Source of the DNA: Brevirhabdus sp.
GTDB taxonomy: Bacteria > Pseudomonadota > Alphaproteobacteria > Rhodobacterales > Rhodobacteraceae
Direction: 5' to 3'
Assembly (NCBI GenBank): GCA_024637315.1
Contig: JAGXFH010000060.1
Span: 22,097 to 86,096 of the forward strand
Length of the DNA: 64,000 nt
The notes below the pieces were generated by a model. That model was not told the origin of the DNA, did no database searches, and saw nothing but the letters and a program-made list of their open reading frames with translations. The position numbers were made by a program, and so were the translations under genes. Of the stretch, positions 55,482-64,000 are shown piece by piece (the stretch's first letter is position 1; every line of letters begins with the position of its first letter).

Positions 55482-57316
55482 TCCGCGGCCTCGTCGGTGC
55501 GGATGAAGCCGCCCGATTGCCGACCCCAGAAGCCGGCATATAGCCCGCCCTCGGCCAACAGTGCGGCATGGCTGCCCTGTTCGACGATGCGGCCGTCATC
55601 TATGACCAGAATGCGATCCATCCGTGCAATGGTAGACAGCCGATGCGCGATGGCAATGACCGTCTTGCCCTCCATCACGCCGTAAAGCGTGTTCTGGATC
55701 GCTGCCTCGACTTCCGAATCCAGCGCCGATGTCGCTTCATCCAGCACCAGAATCGGCGCGTCCTTGAGGATCATTCGGGCGATGGCGATACGCTGACGCT
55801 GGCCGCCGGACAGCTTGACGCCCCGTTCCCCGACATGGGCATCATAGCCACGGCGGCCCTTGGGGTCCTCGAGCTGTAGAATGAAGTCGTGGGCCTCGGC
55901 GCGCTTTGCCGCTGCAATCACCTCATCGTCGTTGGCATCCGGGCGGCCATAAAGGATGTTGGCGCGGATCGAGCGATGCAGCAGCGAGCTGTCCTGCGTG
56001 ACCACGCCGATCGCCGCGCGAAGGCTTGATTGGGTAACGCCAGCGATGTTCTGGCCGTCAATCAGGATTTCGCCCTGCTCGACGTCGCGAAAGCGCAACA
56101 TCAGGTTGACCAGCGAGGATTTGCCCGCGCCGGAACGGCCGATCAGCCCAACCTTTTCCCCCGGCTCGATCACCAGGTTGATGTCGTTCAGTCCGCCCTT
56201 GAGCTTGCCGTAATGGTGGGAGAGGTGACGGAATTCGATTCTGCCCTGGCTGACCTGCAGCACATTCGCGGACCAGTCCACGACTGTATGCGGCACGGCG
56301 ATGGACCGCAGCCCCTCGCGGATCACGCCGGCATGCTCGAAAAGCCGGATCGTCACCCAGAGGATCCAGCCACTCATACCATTCAGGCGGACCGTCAGGG
56401 CGGTGACGGCGGCAACCTCGCCGACGGTGACCTGGCCGTGGATCCAGTAATAGACCGCAGCGCCGTTCACCCCGACGAAAAGGATGCCGTTGATCAGGTT
56501 CAGTCCGAGGCTGAGTTCGGTCATGATCCGAAGGAACCGTTGGAACCGCAAGCGCAGCCGACGCATCGCCGACAGCACATAGGCCTCTTCCGCGGGGCCG
56601 TCGGAAAATAACTTTACAGTCTCTATATTCGCATATGCGTCGACCACGCGACCCGTCACCATCGACCGGGCATCGGACCATTTTTCCGACGCGCTGGCCA
56701 CGCGGGTCGCGGTCCACCGGGTATAGGCGAGGTAGGCCGTCAGCCAGATCACGAGCGGAATCGAGATACGCCAGTCGATTTGAGCCAGCACCAGAAGCGC
56801 GCCGAGAACGTAGATCAGCGAGTACCAGATACCCTCGAACATCATGTAGGAGGCATCCTCGATCGCCGGACCCATCTGCATCACCCGGTTCGACAGCCGC
56901 CCGGCATAGTCGTTCTGGAAGAAATTCATCGACTGTCCCAGCAGATGCCGGTGCGCGCGCCAGCGAACCTGTTCCTGCATGTTCCCCGCCAGCGTCTGTT
57001 CCAGAAAAAGGTGGTTGGCGAAGATCAGCGCCGGGCGCAAAAACGCCACCAGCGCCGCGACGATGATCAATTCAAGCGCATGATCCCCCCAGAAGGCAGC
57101 GGGTCCCGCTTCGGTCATGATGTCGATCAGTCGTCCAGCATAAAAGATCATCCAGGCCTCGAACAGCGCAACCAGAAGTCCGGTCAGCGCCATCACCGGG
57201 ACCAAGCGCCGGAACGGGTGCATCTGGGTCATGACATAGGCCCAGAGGGTTTTCGGGGGCGTCGTCGCGTCATGGTCCTGAAACGGATCGACGAGGTTCT
57301 CAAACAGCCGGTACAT
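55478..57316 (-). CDS. ABC exporter half-transporter (first of pair)
   Basis: A 612-residue transporter of the same family as the following gene, with six membrane segments (about 45-320) and an ATPase having GRSGAGKSSLVNLMLRF near 388, signature LSGGQRQRIAIA near 490, PILVLDEATSALDSE near 512 and IAHRLSTI near 543. Both partners have intact sites, unlike many heterodimeric exporters, so homodimers are also possible. ATG 57316 (MYRLFENLVDPF) has AAGGTGA five bases upstream and is preferred over ATG 57337, which has none. The 262-base spacer upstream holds one hairpin (57533-57551). Confidence 0.92.
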   Translation of the reverse strand: MYRLFENLVDPFQDHDATTPPKTLWAYVMTQMHPFRRLVPVMALTGLLVALFEAWMIFYAGRLIDIMTEAGPAAFWGDHALELIIVAALVAFLRPALIFANHLFLEQTLAGNMQEQVRWRAHRHLLGQSMNFFQNDYAGRLSNRVMQMGPAIEDASYMMFEGIWYSLIYVLGALLVLAQIDWRISIPLVIWLTAYLAYTRWTATRVASASEKWSDARSMVTGRVVDAYANIETVKLFSDGPAEEAYVLSAMRRLRLRFQRFLRIMTELSLGLNLINGILFVGVNGAAVYYWIHGQVTVGEVAAVTALTVRLNGMSGWILWVTIRLFEHAGVIREGLRSIAVPHTVVDWSANVLQVSQGRIEFRHLSHHYGKLKGGLNDINLVIEPGEKVGLIGRSGAGKSSLVNLMLRFRDVEQGEILIDGQNIAGVTQSSLRAAIGVVTQDSSLLHRSIRANILYGRPDANDDEVIAAAKRAEAHDFILQLEDPKGRRGYDAHVGERGVKLSGGQRQRIAIARMILKDAPILVLDEATSALDSEVEAAIQNTLYGVMEGKTVIAIAHRLSTIARMDRILVIDDGRIVEQGSHAALLAEGGLYAGFWGRQSGGFIRTDEAAE

Positions 57317-57532
57317 GCCGTTCACCTTCAAATTCATAGCGATGTGGAAAAAGGGTTAGATGCAGGGCAGGCGGAATTCAGGCGCGATACATGCTACCGG
57401 CCGGTACGGACGACACGGACGGCCCAAACGCCAGACGGACTCCGCCCTTGTAAGCCTTGGGATTGCCGCCGCGAAAAATGCACGCCCCCAAATATGTCCG
57501 ACAGTTGCTAGCCATCACAATATTCTAGCGAG

Positions 57533-57551
57533 AATTGCCGCAAAGGCAATT
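57533..57551. other. Hairpin in the spacer between the cca-type gene and the ABC exporter genes
   Basis: AATTGCC (57533-57539) and GGCAATT (57545-57551) form a perfect seven-base stem with a five-base loop. It follows the end of the minus-strand cca-type gene but has no T-run on either side, so it is at best a weak or Rho-assisted termination element. The rest of the 262-base spacer (57317-57578) shows a palindrome at 57395-57406 and nothing else I can identify. Confidence 0.4.
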
Positions 57552-57578
57552 GCCGAGTTCCCGTAAGGCGCGATTCGG

Positions 57579-58721
57579 CTAGGCCAGAAGCTCTTCGCGG
57601 GTCAGCGTGAAGTCCGACGAAATCCAGCGGTTCTCGATCTCGGTCAGCCTTTCGCCCAAAGCGGGGCCTTGCAGCTCCGGCATCAGGTCAGCGGCCCTGA
57701 CCGGCAATCGGGCCTCCGCGCCACGGTTGGCCGCAGCCGTCACGTCGGCTGACAGCGGCGCGCCGAGGCTTGCCGCGCGCAGCAAAGCGATATCGCAGGC
57801 TGTCGAAGCGTCATAGCGGTAGCCGAGTTCCGAAATTCCCTTCTGAGAGCCTGTTTCGGCACGAAGTCTTTGCAACTGGCGGGTTTCGGCGTTGGACAGG
57901 CGCAGCTGCGATTCCGGGTCCTCGCCGCCCAAAATCGCCAGTCGGCGGATCGGGTCCGGCTTGCGGTCGCATTCCAGATGCACCAGCGTCGCGAGGGCAC
58001 GGGGGTCGGAGCCGGGCAGCACGCGGATCAGTGCCCCGGTCTGGTGCATCGCCGCGAAGGATCGGGCAGGATCGGGCGCGCCAAGAAGTTTGCGGAGTTC
58101 CGCTGTCACGCGCTCTCGCGACAGTTGGTCCAACCCGTCGAGATTGTCGGCTATTGCGGCGAGCGCCTCGGGGTCCATGCCCGCATCGGGATCGCCGTAG
58201 AAGGCGTGGAACCGGAAGAACCGCAGGATCCGCAGGTAGTCCTCGCGGATCCGGGCTGCGGCGTCGTCGATGAACCGGACCCGTCGTGCCTGAAGGTCTG
58301 CGAGGCCGCCCAGCGGATCGGTCACGGTGCCATCTGCACTGGCATAGAGCGCGTTCATCGTGAAGTCGCGGCGATGGGCATCGTCGGCGACATCCTTGGC
58401 GAAGGTGACGACGGCGCGGCGGCCATCGGTTTCGACATCCTTGCGGAAGGTCGTGACCTCGTGCGCGACACCGCCCGCGACGACGGTGACTGTGCCATGG
58501 TCGATGCCGGTCGGAACCGGCTTCATCTTCGCGGCCCTGGTCAGCGCCATTACCCGCGCGGGCAGTGCATCGGTGGCGATATCGACATCGGAAACCGGCA
58601 GATCCAGCAGCGCATTGCGCACACAGCCGCCGACGAAGAGGGCCTGATGCCCAGCGTCCAGCAGTGTCTGCATAAGGGCCCGAGTTCCCTTGTGGCTGAT
58701 CCAGTCGCCCGTGATCCGCAT
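57579..58721 (-). CDS. CCA tRNA nucleotidyltransferase / poly(A) polymerase family
   Basis: A 380-residue class II nucleotidyltransferase. The N-terminal catalytic domain begins ALFVGGCVRNALLDLPVSD near 27, with the two metal-binding aspartates in DVDIAT right after, then AHRRDFTMNALYAS near 115 and REDYLRILRFFRFHAFY near 158. A helical C-terminal region follows. The most likely role is adding or repairing tRNA CCA ends; a poly(A) polymerase role is the alternative. It is the last gene of the overlapping hslO-nudix-cca unit (one-base TGATG overlap with the Nudix gene). Confidence 0.93.
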   Translation of the reverse strand: MRITGDWISHKGTRALMQTLLDAGHQALFVGGCVRNALLDLPVSDVDIATDALPARVMALTRAAKMKPVPTGIDHGTVTVVAGGVAHEVTTFRKDVETDGRRAVVTFAKDVADDAHRRDFTMNALYASADGTVTDPLGGLADLQARRVRFIDDAAARIREDYLRILRFFRFHAFYGDPDAGMDPEALAAIADNLDGLDQLSRERVTAELRKLLGAPDPARSFAAMHQTGALIRVLPGSDPRALATLVHLECDRKPDPIRRLAILGGEDPESQLRLSNAETRQLQRLRAETGSQKGISELGYRYDASTACDIALLRAASLGAPLSADVTAAANRGAEARLPVRAADLMPELQGPALGERLTEIENRWISSDFTLTREELLA

Positions 58722-59323
58722 CAGCCCGGCATCCGCTCTGCAAGCGCCCGAAGCATTCGGGCCGTTGCGCCCCAGATGTAATACGGGCCGTAGGGAACCA
58801 CGAAGTAGCGCCGCGGACTGCCGCGCCAGATGCGGGACTGGATCTGGTAATTGCCCAGAGTCATCAGATGTGCGAACGGCACCGTAAAGATTTCATCCAC
58901 CTCAAGGATCTCGGGAACGGTCGTGAAATCCGCAAGAATCCGGCCGAGAACTGGCGTGACAATGAAGCCGGTGACTGTCTCATGCGGCGGCAGGGTTCCG
59001 AGGATCTCGACATTGGCGGGGTCGAGACCGATCTCTTCATGCGATTCGCGCAAGGCGGCACCAATGGGGCCATCATCGCCGGGGTCGACCTTGCCGCCGG
59101 GAAAAGCGATCTGGCCGGGGTGATGTTTCAGCGCAGAGTTGCGCTTGGTCAGGATCAGCCGCAATCCAGTCGGGCTGTCCTGAAGCGCGAGCAGCACACC
59201 GGCGGGGCGCAGGGTCCGGTCCTCGGGCAGCACGACCGCGGGGTTCAGATCGAAATCCGAAGACCGGGCACCGTCCTGCTTCAACGCCTCGAGAACGGTC
59301 GCGAACGGGTCAGTCGTTGTCAC
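58721..59323 (-). CDS. NudL-like CoA pyrophosphatase (Nudix)
   Basis: A 200-residue Nudix hydrolase. The CoA-type signature LTKRNSALKHHPGQIAFPGG near 59-78 precedes the Nudix box (GGKVDPGDDGPIGAALRESHEEIGL), which marks the group that splits CoA or its derivatives. I take the GTG at 59323 (VTTTDPFATV), which overlaps the hslO end by 14 bases and has GGCGGGG upstream; the frame extends to an ATG at 59383 inside hslO. Its stop shares one base with the next gene's ATG. Confidence 0.9.
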   Translation of the reverse strand: MTTTDPFATVLEALKQDGARSSDFDLNPAVVLPEDRTLRPAGVLLALQDSPTGLRLILTKRNSALKHHPGQIAFPGGKVDPGDDGPIGAALRESHEEIGLDPANVEILGTLPPHETVTGFIVTPVLGRILADFTTVPEILEVDEIFTVPFAHLMTLGNYQIQSRIWRGSPRRYFVVPYGPYYIWGATARMLRALAERMPG

Positions 59324-60311
59324 TGGACCCCGCCTTGGCCTCGAATCCCAATGTGTCAGGGTCGAATTCGTAATGCGCGCCACAGAACTGGCAATCGGCG
59401 GTCACGATACCTTCGTCAGTAGTCATGTGGCCGATATCCTTGGCAGAGTAGATCGACAGGCTTTCGCGGACTCGGTCCGCCGAACAGGTGCAGCCGAAGG
59501 CGACGGATTGCGGGTCAAACACGCGGGGGCCTTCCTCGTGAAAAAGGCGCACCAGCAATTCGGTCGGCTGGACCGAGGGGCCAACCAACTCGATCTCTTC
59601 GACCGTGTCGAGAAGCGTGTTAGCACGAGTCCAGTTTTCACCCTCCTCGCCCGAAATGATGTCGGCGGGGTTCAGCAGGCCGCCTTCACCGGTGCCGCCT
59701 TCGGTCGCGGCGAACGGAGAGGCTTTCGGCATCGTTTGCAGCATGACGCCTCCGGCACGCCAGGACGGTTCGCTGCCGGGCCGCTGCGACTTGCCGAATG
59801 ACAGTGCGAAGCGGGTCGGCAACTGTTCTGATTGCGCAAAGTAAGTCTCGGCACAGTTCGAAAGCGACTCTCCGGCAATCGGTGTGATGCCTTGATAGGG
59901 TACCATGCCTTCGCCTTGGTCGATCAGGATCGCAAGGTATCCCTGGCCGATCTGAGGGAAAGCCGGGCCGGTCGGGTCGATTTCCTGTTCGTCATAGCTG
60001 GCATAGGCCCTGACCTGCGCCGGTTCGCCAGCCTCGCTGGGGCCGAAATAATCGGTGGCGACCAGTCTGGCCGGGCCATTGCCGCGCACTTGCAGCGACA
60101 GCTTCCAGCGCAGCTTGATGGTCTGGCCGATCAGCGCGGTCAGCAGGGTCGCCTCGGCCACCAGCGCCTCTATCGCCGGGGGATAATCGTGCTGGGCAAG
60201 AACATTGTCCAATACTCCGTCCAGCCGAGCGACCCGGCCACGAATGTCCGAGCGGTCCAGTTGGAAGGGCAGGACGGTATCGTCCCAGGCGATTTGCGAT
60301 CCAAGCGACAT
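59310..60311 (-). CDS. hslO: Redox-regulated holdase Hsp33
   Basis: Cytoplasmic chaperone switched on by oxidative unfolding, when its zinc centre is oxidised. The 333 residues show the N-terminal holdase domain (LPFQLDRSDIRGRVARLDGV near 14, ALVAEATLLTALIG near 50, ISGEEGENWTRANT) and the C-terminal cysteine cluster: FGCTCSADRV near 272 and CQFCGAHYEF near 305, giving the CxC and CxxC zinc ligands. ATG 60311 has AAGGAAA upstream; the open frame continues further without a start signal. It leads the operon with the NudL-like and cca genes. Confidence 0.96.
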   Translation of the reverse strand: MSLGSQIAWDDTVLPFQLDRSDIRGRVARLDGVLDNVLAQHDYPPAIEALVAEATLLTALIGQTIKLRWKLSLQVRGNGPARLVATDYFGPSEAGEPAQVRAYASYDEQEIDPTGPAFPQIGQGYLAILIDQGEGMVPYQGITPIAGESLSNCAETYFAQSEQLPTRFALSFGKSQRPGSEPSWRAGGVMLQTMPKASPFAATEGGTGEGGLLNPADIISGEEGENWTRANTLLDTVEEIELVGPSVQPTELLVRLFHEEGPRVFDPQSVAFGCTCSADRVRESLSIYSAKDIGHMTTDEGIVTADCQFCGAHYEFDPDTLGFEAKAGSSDND

Positions 60312-60416
60312 AGAGTTTCCTTGGGGGTTTTCTTGGCGGGCAAGGGTTGGCATACCGCGTCTACATGGGCCGGGCAACCGGTTCACCAAGGGTGGGTCAG
60401 GAATGGACACGGCAAT

Positions 60417-60866
60417 ATGATCCGACGATTTGGCGAGTCCGTTCGGCTGGATCAGCGCTATCGGTTGCGGCCGGGGGCCTATGCGGTGCTGATCCGCGAC
60501 GGCAAACTTCTGCTGACCCATCAGGCAGAACCGCAATCCGAGGTGCAACTGCCCGGTGGCGGAATTGATCCGGGCGAATCGCAGGTTCAGGCGCTGTACC
60601 GCGAAGTGTTCGAAGAAACCGGCTGGCAGATCGCCTATCCGCGCCGCCTGGGGGCGTTTCGGCGGTTTACCTATATGCCGGAATACGATCGTTGGGCCGA
60701 GAAGGTCTGCCACGTCTACCGGGCGCGACCAGTGTTGCGGCGCGGCGAGCCGAGCGAAGAACACCACACGGCGTTCTGGTGTTCGCCAGTCGAGGCGTCC
60801 GAGATCCTGGCCAATCCGGGCGACCGGATGTTTGTTGAGCGGCTGTTCAGGCTCTCAGGCCGTTGA
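60417..60866 (+). CDS. Nudix hydrolase
   Basis: A 149-residue protein with a complete Nudix box, GGGIDPGESQVQALYREVFEETG near 47-69, and preceding LRPGAYAVLIRDGKLLLTHQ. The substrate is not clear; sequence after the box (RFTYMPEYDRWAEKVCHVYRA) is general for (d)NTP or NDP-sugar hydrolases. The ATG at 60417 gives a protein starting MIRRFGESV; the ribosome site is weak. It diverges from hslO, and its last 20 bases overlap the end of the convergent REC-PP2C gene. Confidence 0.87.
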   Translation: MIRRFGESVRLDQRYRLRPGAYAVLIRDGKLLLTHQAEPQSEVQLPGGGIDPGESQVQALYREVFEETGWQIAYPRRLGAFRRFTYMPEYDRWAEKVCHVYRARPVLRRGEPSEEHHTAFWCSPVEASEILANPGDRMFVERLFRLSGR

Positions 60867-62124
60867 AATCCAAAAGAACGGCCGAAACGTCATCGGGAAA
60901 ATCCTCATCTTCCGCAAAGACGCCCAGGTCCCAGGTCAGCGCCTCGAAAAAGGCCGGGCCCGTCAGGGTCCGGTTGCGGCGCAGCAGATCTGACAATCCT
61001 TCGTCGTCCAGCATTGCACCTCGGGAGTTGTGCAGTTCGGTAATGCCATCGGATGGCATCAGCAGCCGGTCACCGGGATCCAACTGCACCTCGAAATCCT
61101 GCCAGAGCGCCGCTGAGATCAGGCCGACCGGCAGACCGCCGGTTCCGGCCTGCTCGATCCGGCCCCCAGCGCGGTGAATGATGGGATGTGGGTGACCGCA
61201 TTGCGCCATCACGGCGCAACCGCTGGTCAGATCGAGATGCCCGAGCAACATCGTGAAGTAGTGGTCGGTTTCCATTTCCCGTAACATCAGGGTGTTCAGG
61301 TGCAGGGCAACCGCTGCCGGGCTCCGGGCGGCAAACCCCCCACGCTTCCGAGGTTTCAGAGCGAGATTCTGGCTGGTCGAACTGCCCGAGAAATGGCCCG
61401 CCAACCGTGCTGTCATAAGCGCGGCGGCAATGCCATGGCCGGAAACGTCGATGGAATAGAAGCCGAACGCGTTTTCGTTGATCGGGAAAAATCCCACCAG
61501 ATCGCCGCCGACCCTGCCGCTTGGGCGCAGAAGCAGCGAAATCTCTGCCGTGCCGAATTCATGGTGGCGCTCGGGCACCAGAGACTGCTGCAGTCGTCGG
61601 GCTTCCAAAAGGTCGCGATCCAGAACTTCGTACAGCTTGCTGATCTGATCGAGCGTGCGACTGATGATGCGGTTCTTCTGGGTCAGTTCACGTTCCATGT
61701 GCAGAATGCGTTCGCCGGCACGGATCCGGGCGCGCAGTTCGGTCGCGGTGACCGGCTTGGTCAGAAAGTCGTCGGCGCCGACATCCAGCCCTCGGGCGAT
61801 TTCGACCTTTTCGGACTTCGAAGTCAGCAGGATGAAGTAGCCAAAGCGCCCATCCTCGCGCCCGCGAAAATGTTCACAGAACTCCAGGCCGGTCATGCCG
61901 GGCATCATCCAGTCGCTGACGATAAGGTCGATCGGATGGGCGTCGCACAGCGCCAGCGCTTCGGCCCCCGACGCGGCTTCGAACACCCGGTAGCCCCAGC
62001 GGCCAAGATAGGATGACAGGATCCGCCGCTGGGCGCGGCTGTCATCGACAACCAGCACGGATTGAGCCGTCGGCGAAACCGCTTCAGGTATCGGCAGCCG
62101 TGTTGCCGCGGTTGATTTCGCCAC
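60847..62124 (-). CDS. Response regulator with C-terminal PP2C (SpoIIE/RsbU-type) phosphatase
   Basis: About 425 residues: an N-terminal receiver domain (VLVVDDSRAQRRILSSYL near 23; phospho-acceptor Asp in IVSDWMMPGMTGLEF near 68; Lys in FLTKPVTATEL near 120), a coiled helical linker (about 140-185), and a PP2C-type serine phosphatase (SGRVGGDLVGFF near 200, IDVSGHGIAAALMTARL near 222, LMPSDGITELHN near 355, DDVSAVLLD near 410), with the metal-binding Asp residues present. It resembles RbaY of the Rhodobacter capsulatus partner-switching system that acts on gene-transfer-agent production; this match is from memory. The GTG at 62124 has AAGGA six bases upstream. Confidence 0.88.
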   Translation of the reverse strand: MAKSTAATRLPIPEAVSPTAQSVLVVDDSRAQRRILSSYLGRWGYRVFEAASGAEALALCDAHPIDLIVSDWMMPGMTGLEFCEHFRGREDGRFGYFILLTSKSEKVEIARGLDVGADDFLTKPVTATELRARIRAGERILHMERELTQKNRIISRTLDQISKLYEVLDRDLLEARRLQQSLVPERHHEFGTAEISLLLRPSGRVGGDLVGFFPINENAFGFYSIDVSGHGIAAALMTARLAGHFSGSSTSQNLALKPRKRGGFAARSPAAVALHLNTLMLREMETDHYFTMLLGHLDLTSGCAVMAQCGHPHPIIHRAGGRIEQAGTGGLPVGLISAALWQDFEVQLDPGDRLLMPSDGITELHNSRGAMLDDEGLSDLLRRNRTLTGPAFFEALTWDLGVFAEDEDFPDDVSAVLLDFNGLRA

Positions 62125-62303
62125 CACCTGTCCTTCCCGCATTAGGGCAGTATCCGGAAACACCGCTACCGTTGGTCTGGTTTCAAACTGGTTAAGGCTA
62201 AAATTCTCGGTTTTTTGACAACGTGCGGTTACGGGCCGTTAAACAGCGGAGGGTATGAAGCTCTGGTGCGTGGGGCACCCCCGAAAGGGTGAAGGAGTGG
62301 GAC

Positions 62304-62624
62304 ATGATAAGTTGGGAACGAGTAAATGAATTGCGAAGCGAGGTTGGGGACGAAGACTTCCGGGAGGTCGTCGAACTGTTCCTTGAGGAAGTGGAGGAAG
62401 TCATTGCGCGATTGCGCGACAGCCCCGAGCCCGCTCGGTTCGAGGAAGATCTGCATTTCCTCAAGGGCAGCGCGCTGAACCTGGGCTTTGCCGCGCTGGG
62501 TGACCTTTGCCAGATTGGAGAGCGGCAGCCAGACGCTGTCGATCTTGTCGCGATCGTCGCAACCTATGAAGGCTCGAAGGCAGAGTTCATGGCCGAAGCA
62601 CGCGATTATGGTTTTGCCGCGTGA
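62304..62624 (+). CDS. Histidine phosphotransfer (Hpt) domain protein
   Basis: A 106-residue single Hpt domain, all helical. The phospho-accepting His is in DLHFLKGSALNLGFAALGDL near 51-70, with the LKGSA-N-G pattern of Hpt proteins. A GAAGGAG ribosome site lies six bases before ATG 62304. It faces away from the REC-PP2C gene across 179 bases, so it probably exchanges phosphate with that receiver or links it to a hybrid kinase elsewhere. No kinase is in the window. Confidence 0.9.
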   Translation: MISWERVNELRSEVGDEDFREVVELFLEEVEEVIARLRDSPEPARFEEDLHFLKGSALNLGFAALGDLCQIGERQPDAVDLVAIVATYEGSKAEFMAEARDYGFAA

Positions 62625-62718
62625 CGGATCGGTGCGGGTTCGTCCAGGCAAAGCGCCTTGTCGGGCGGCGTAAAACCCAATAGACCGCGCGCTTGAATAC
62701 CCCCTGACGGAGTCCCTG

Positions 62719-63942
62719 ATGCCCGCGCCCAAAAAAGTCGTGCTTGCCTATTCGGGCGGCCTTGATACCTCGATCATCCTGAAATGGCTACAAACCGAAT
62801 ATGGGTGCGAGGTCGTCACCTTCACCGCCGATCTCGGTCAGGGCGAAGAGTTGGAGCCGGCCCGCAAGAAGGCGGAGTTGCTGGGAATCAAGCCCGGTAA
62901 CATCTTCATCGAGGATGTCCGCGAGGAGTTCGTGCGCGACTTCGTTTTTCCGATGTTCAGGGCAAACGCGCTCTATGAGGGCCTCTATCTGCTGGGCACG
63001 TCGATCGCCCGACCTCTGATTTCCAAACGCCTGATCGAGATTGCCGCCGAAACCGGGGCGGATGCTGTTGCGCATGGCGCGACCGGCAAGGGCAACGACC
63101 AGGTCCGGTTCGAGCTTTCAGCCTACGCGCTGAACCCCGACATCCGGGTGATCGCGCCGTGGCGAGAGTGGGATCTGTCGAGCCGCACCAAACTTCTGGA
63201 ATTCGCCGAGGCCAACCAGATCCCCATCGCCAAGGACAAGCGAGGCGAGGCGCCGTTCTCGGTCGACGCGAACCTGCTGCACACCTCATCCGAGGGCAAG
63301 GTGTTGGAAGACCCCGCCGAGGAAGCGCCGGACTACGTCTATCAGCGCACCGTGCATCCAGAGGATGCACCGGACCAGGCCGAGTATGTCGAAGTCGGGT
63401 TTGAGGGTGGCGATGCAGTGTCTATCAATGGAGAAACGCTTTCTCCTGCAACGATTTTGACTCGGCTGAACGAGCTTGGCGGAAAGCATGGGGTCGGCCG
63501 GCTGGACCTTGTCGAAGGCCGCTTCGTGGGCATGAAGTCCCGCGGTATCTATGAAACGCCAGGTGGCACCCTGCTGCTTGAGGCCCATCGTGGCATCGAG
63601 CAGATCACGCTGGATCGGGGTGCGGCGCATCTCAAGGATCAGATGATGCCGCAATATGCCGAGATGATCTATAACGGTTTCTGGTTCAGCCCGGAACGCG
63701 AAATGTTGCAGGCGCTGATCGACAAGAGCCAGGAACATGTCACCGGAACGGTGCGGTTGAAGCTGTACAAGGGATTGGCGCGGACCGTCGGCCGGTGGTC
63801 GGAACATAGTCTCTATTCCGAAGCGCATGTGACGTTCGAGGAAGATGCCGGCGCCTATGATCAAAAGGACGCAGCCGGGTTCATCAAGCTGAACGCACTG
63901 CGCCTGAAGCTGATCGCAATGCGAAACAGGCGGCTTGGCTGA
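62719..63942 (+). CDS. argG: Argininosuccinate synthase
   Basis: Joins citrulline and aspartate with ATP to form argininosuccinate, the next-to-last step to arginine. The 407 residues contain the PP-loop [15 protein letters not shown] near 7, [16 protein letters not shown] near 93, [15 protein letters not shown] near 116 and [18 protein letters not shown] near 273, all standard. It is at a distance from argJ (36 kb) and so not in the same operon. Its stop overlaps the next gene start (TGATG). Confidence 0.98.
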   Translation: MPAPKKVVLAYSGGLDTSIILKWLQTEYGCEVVTFTADLGQGEELEPARKKAELLGIKPGNIFIEDVREEFVRDFVFPMFRANALYEGLYLLGTSIARPLISKRLIEIAAETGADAVAHGATGKGNDQVRFELSAYALNPDIRVIAPWREWDLSSRTKLLEFAEANQIPIAKDKRGEAPFSVDANLLHTSSEGKVLEDPAEEAPDYVYQRTVHPEDAPDQAEYVEVGFEGGDAVSINGETLSPATILTRLNELGGKHGVGRLDLVEGRFVGMKSRGIYETPGGTLLLEAHRGIEQITLDRGAAHLKDQMMPQYAEMIYNGFWFSPEREMLQALIDKSQEHVTGTVRLKLYKGLARTVGRWSEHSLYSEAHVTFEEDAGAYDQKDAAGFIKLNALRLKLIAMRNRRLG

Positions 63943-64000
63943 TGGCGCTGGATCGGCGAGAGGTCACAAAAAACGACCTTGACGCGCTGTTCCGCCTTAA
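63942..64000 (+). CDS. Unknown gene coupled to argG, 5' end only
   Basis: The argG stop shares a base with an ATG (TGATG at 63940-63944). The frame stays open to the window edge for 19 codons, reading [19 protein letters not shown]. Too little is visible to name it. The tight overlap suggests it is translated together with argG. Confidence 0.55.
   Translation, partial: MALDRREVTKNDLDALFRL

Noticed and set aside
57395..57406. Palindrome TACCGGCCGGTA upstream of the ABC exporter genes
   Set aside because: A single short GC palindrome with no repeats or promoter context is expected by chance in this composition.
1..64000. Insertion sequences, prophage, CRISPR arrays, rRNA genes or integrated elements next to tRNA-Leu
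   Set aside because: No transposase, integrase, spaced repeat array or tRNA 3' duplication was seen; genes around the tRNA are core housekeeping genes.

Overview
The window is GC-rich, densely coded chromosomal DNA of an alphaproteobacterium, most likely a member of the Rhodobacteraceae (Roseobacter/Rhodobacter group). The reasons are the gene families and gene order: rnd-kdsD-lptC-lptA-lptB-hpf-ptsN, an NDUFA9-like epimerase next to uppP, a NodH-type sulfotransferase followed by a GT14 glycosyltransferase, rimP-nusA-ylxR-infB, a REC-PP2C phosphatase beside an Hpt protein, and a dnaK promoter that fits the alphaproteobacterial RpoH consensus. I cannot name the genus. I see no insertion sequence, phage gene, CRISPR array or rRNA. 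One tRNA gene (Leu, CAG) is present. No gene-free stretch exceeds 300 bases.

Layout. 1-6.1 kb: glutamate synthase genes (gltD, a GFA-fold protein, and gltB running off the left edge). 6.25-8.1 kb: uppP and an NDUFA9-like gene. 8.15-8.3 kb: tRNA-Leu with a good promoter. 8.3-13.1 kb: RNase D, the start of Kdo synthesis (kdsD), LPS export (lptC, lptA, lptB), the ribosome hibernation factor hpf and ptsN. 13.1-24.3 kb: a surface-glycan region with a tandem-domain sulfotransferase, four glycosyltransferases, galE, galU, kdsB, cysQ and, divergently, a KpsM-like export permease. 24.3-29.1 kb: alkB, RpoH-type promoter, dnaK-dnaJ, radC. 29.1-37.8 kb: a periplasmic-binding/OmpA fusion, an unknown exported protein, secA, a parvulin, argJ, mutT and a 46-residue protein ending at a strong two-way terminator. 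37.8-43.3 kb: the rimP-nusA-ylxR-infB operon, with a promoter and a terminator in its leader. 43.4-50.4 kb: a CDGSH iron-sulfur protein, prolyl iminopeptidase, ubiG, a MarR regulator, a nitrilase-family amidase, glutaredoxin, comF, a methyltransferase-like protein and hemH. 50.5-52.3 kb: two L,D-transpeptidase-family proteins flanking a CAP-domain lipoprotein. 52.4-57.3 kb: an ABC exporter pair translationally coupled to an rRNA methyltransferase. 57.6-62.6 kb: hslO-nudix-cca, another Nudix gene, and a divergent REC-PP2C / Hpt pair. 62.7-64 kb: argG and the first codons of a coupled gene.

How the genes work together. Most of the window is core metabolism and envelope biogenesis. Kdo-LPS synthesis and export genes (kdsD, lptCAB, kdsB) bracket the glycan region. 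Within that region, galU and galE supply UDP-hexoses, the glycosyltransferases build a glycan, the sulfotransferase would sulfate it using PAPS, and CysQ would remove the inhibitory by-product PAP. This makes a sulfated surface glycan the best working hypothesis for the region. I found no clearly new system. The items most worth checking are the sulfated-glycan region, the rimP leader (possible attenuator or small RNA), the LexA-like box upstream of hpf, the REC-PP2C/Hpt module, the PBP-OmpA fusion and the 46-residue conserved-looking protein.
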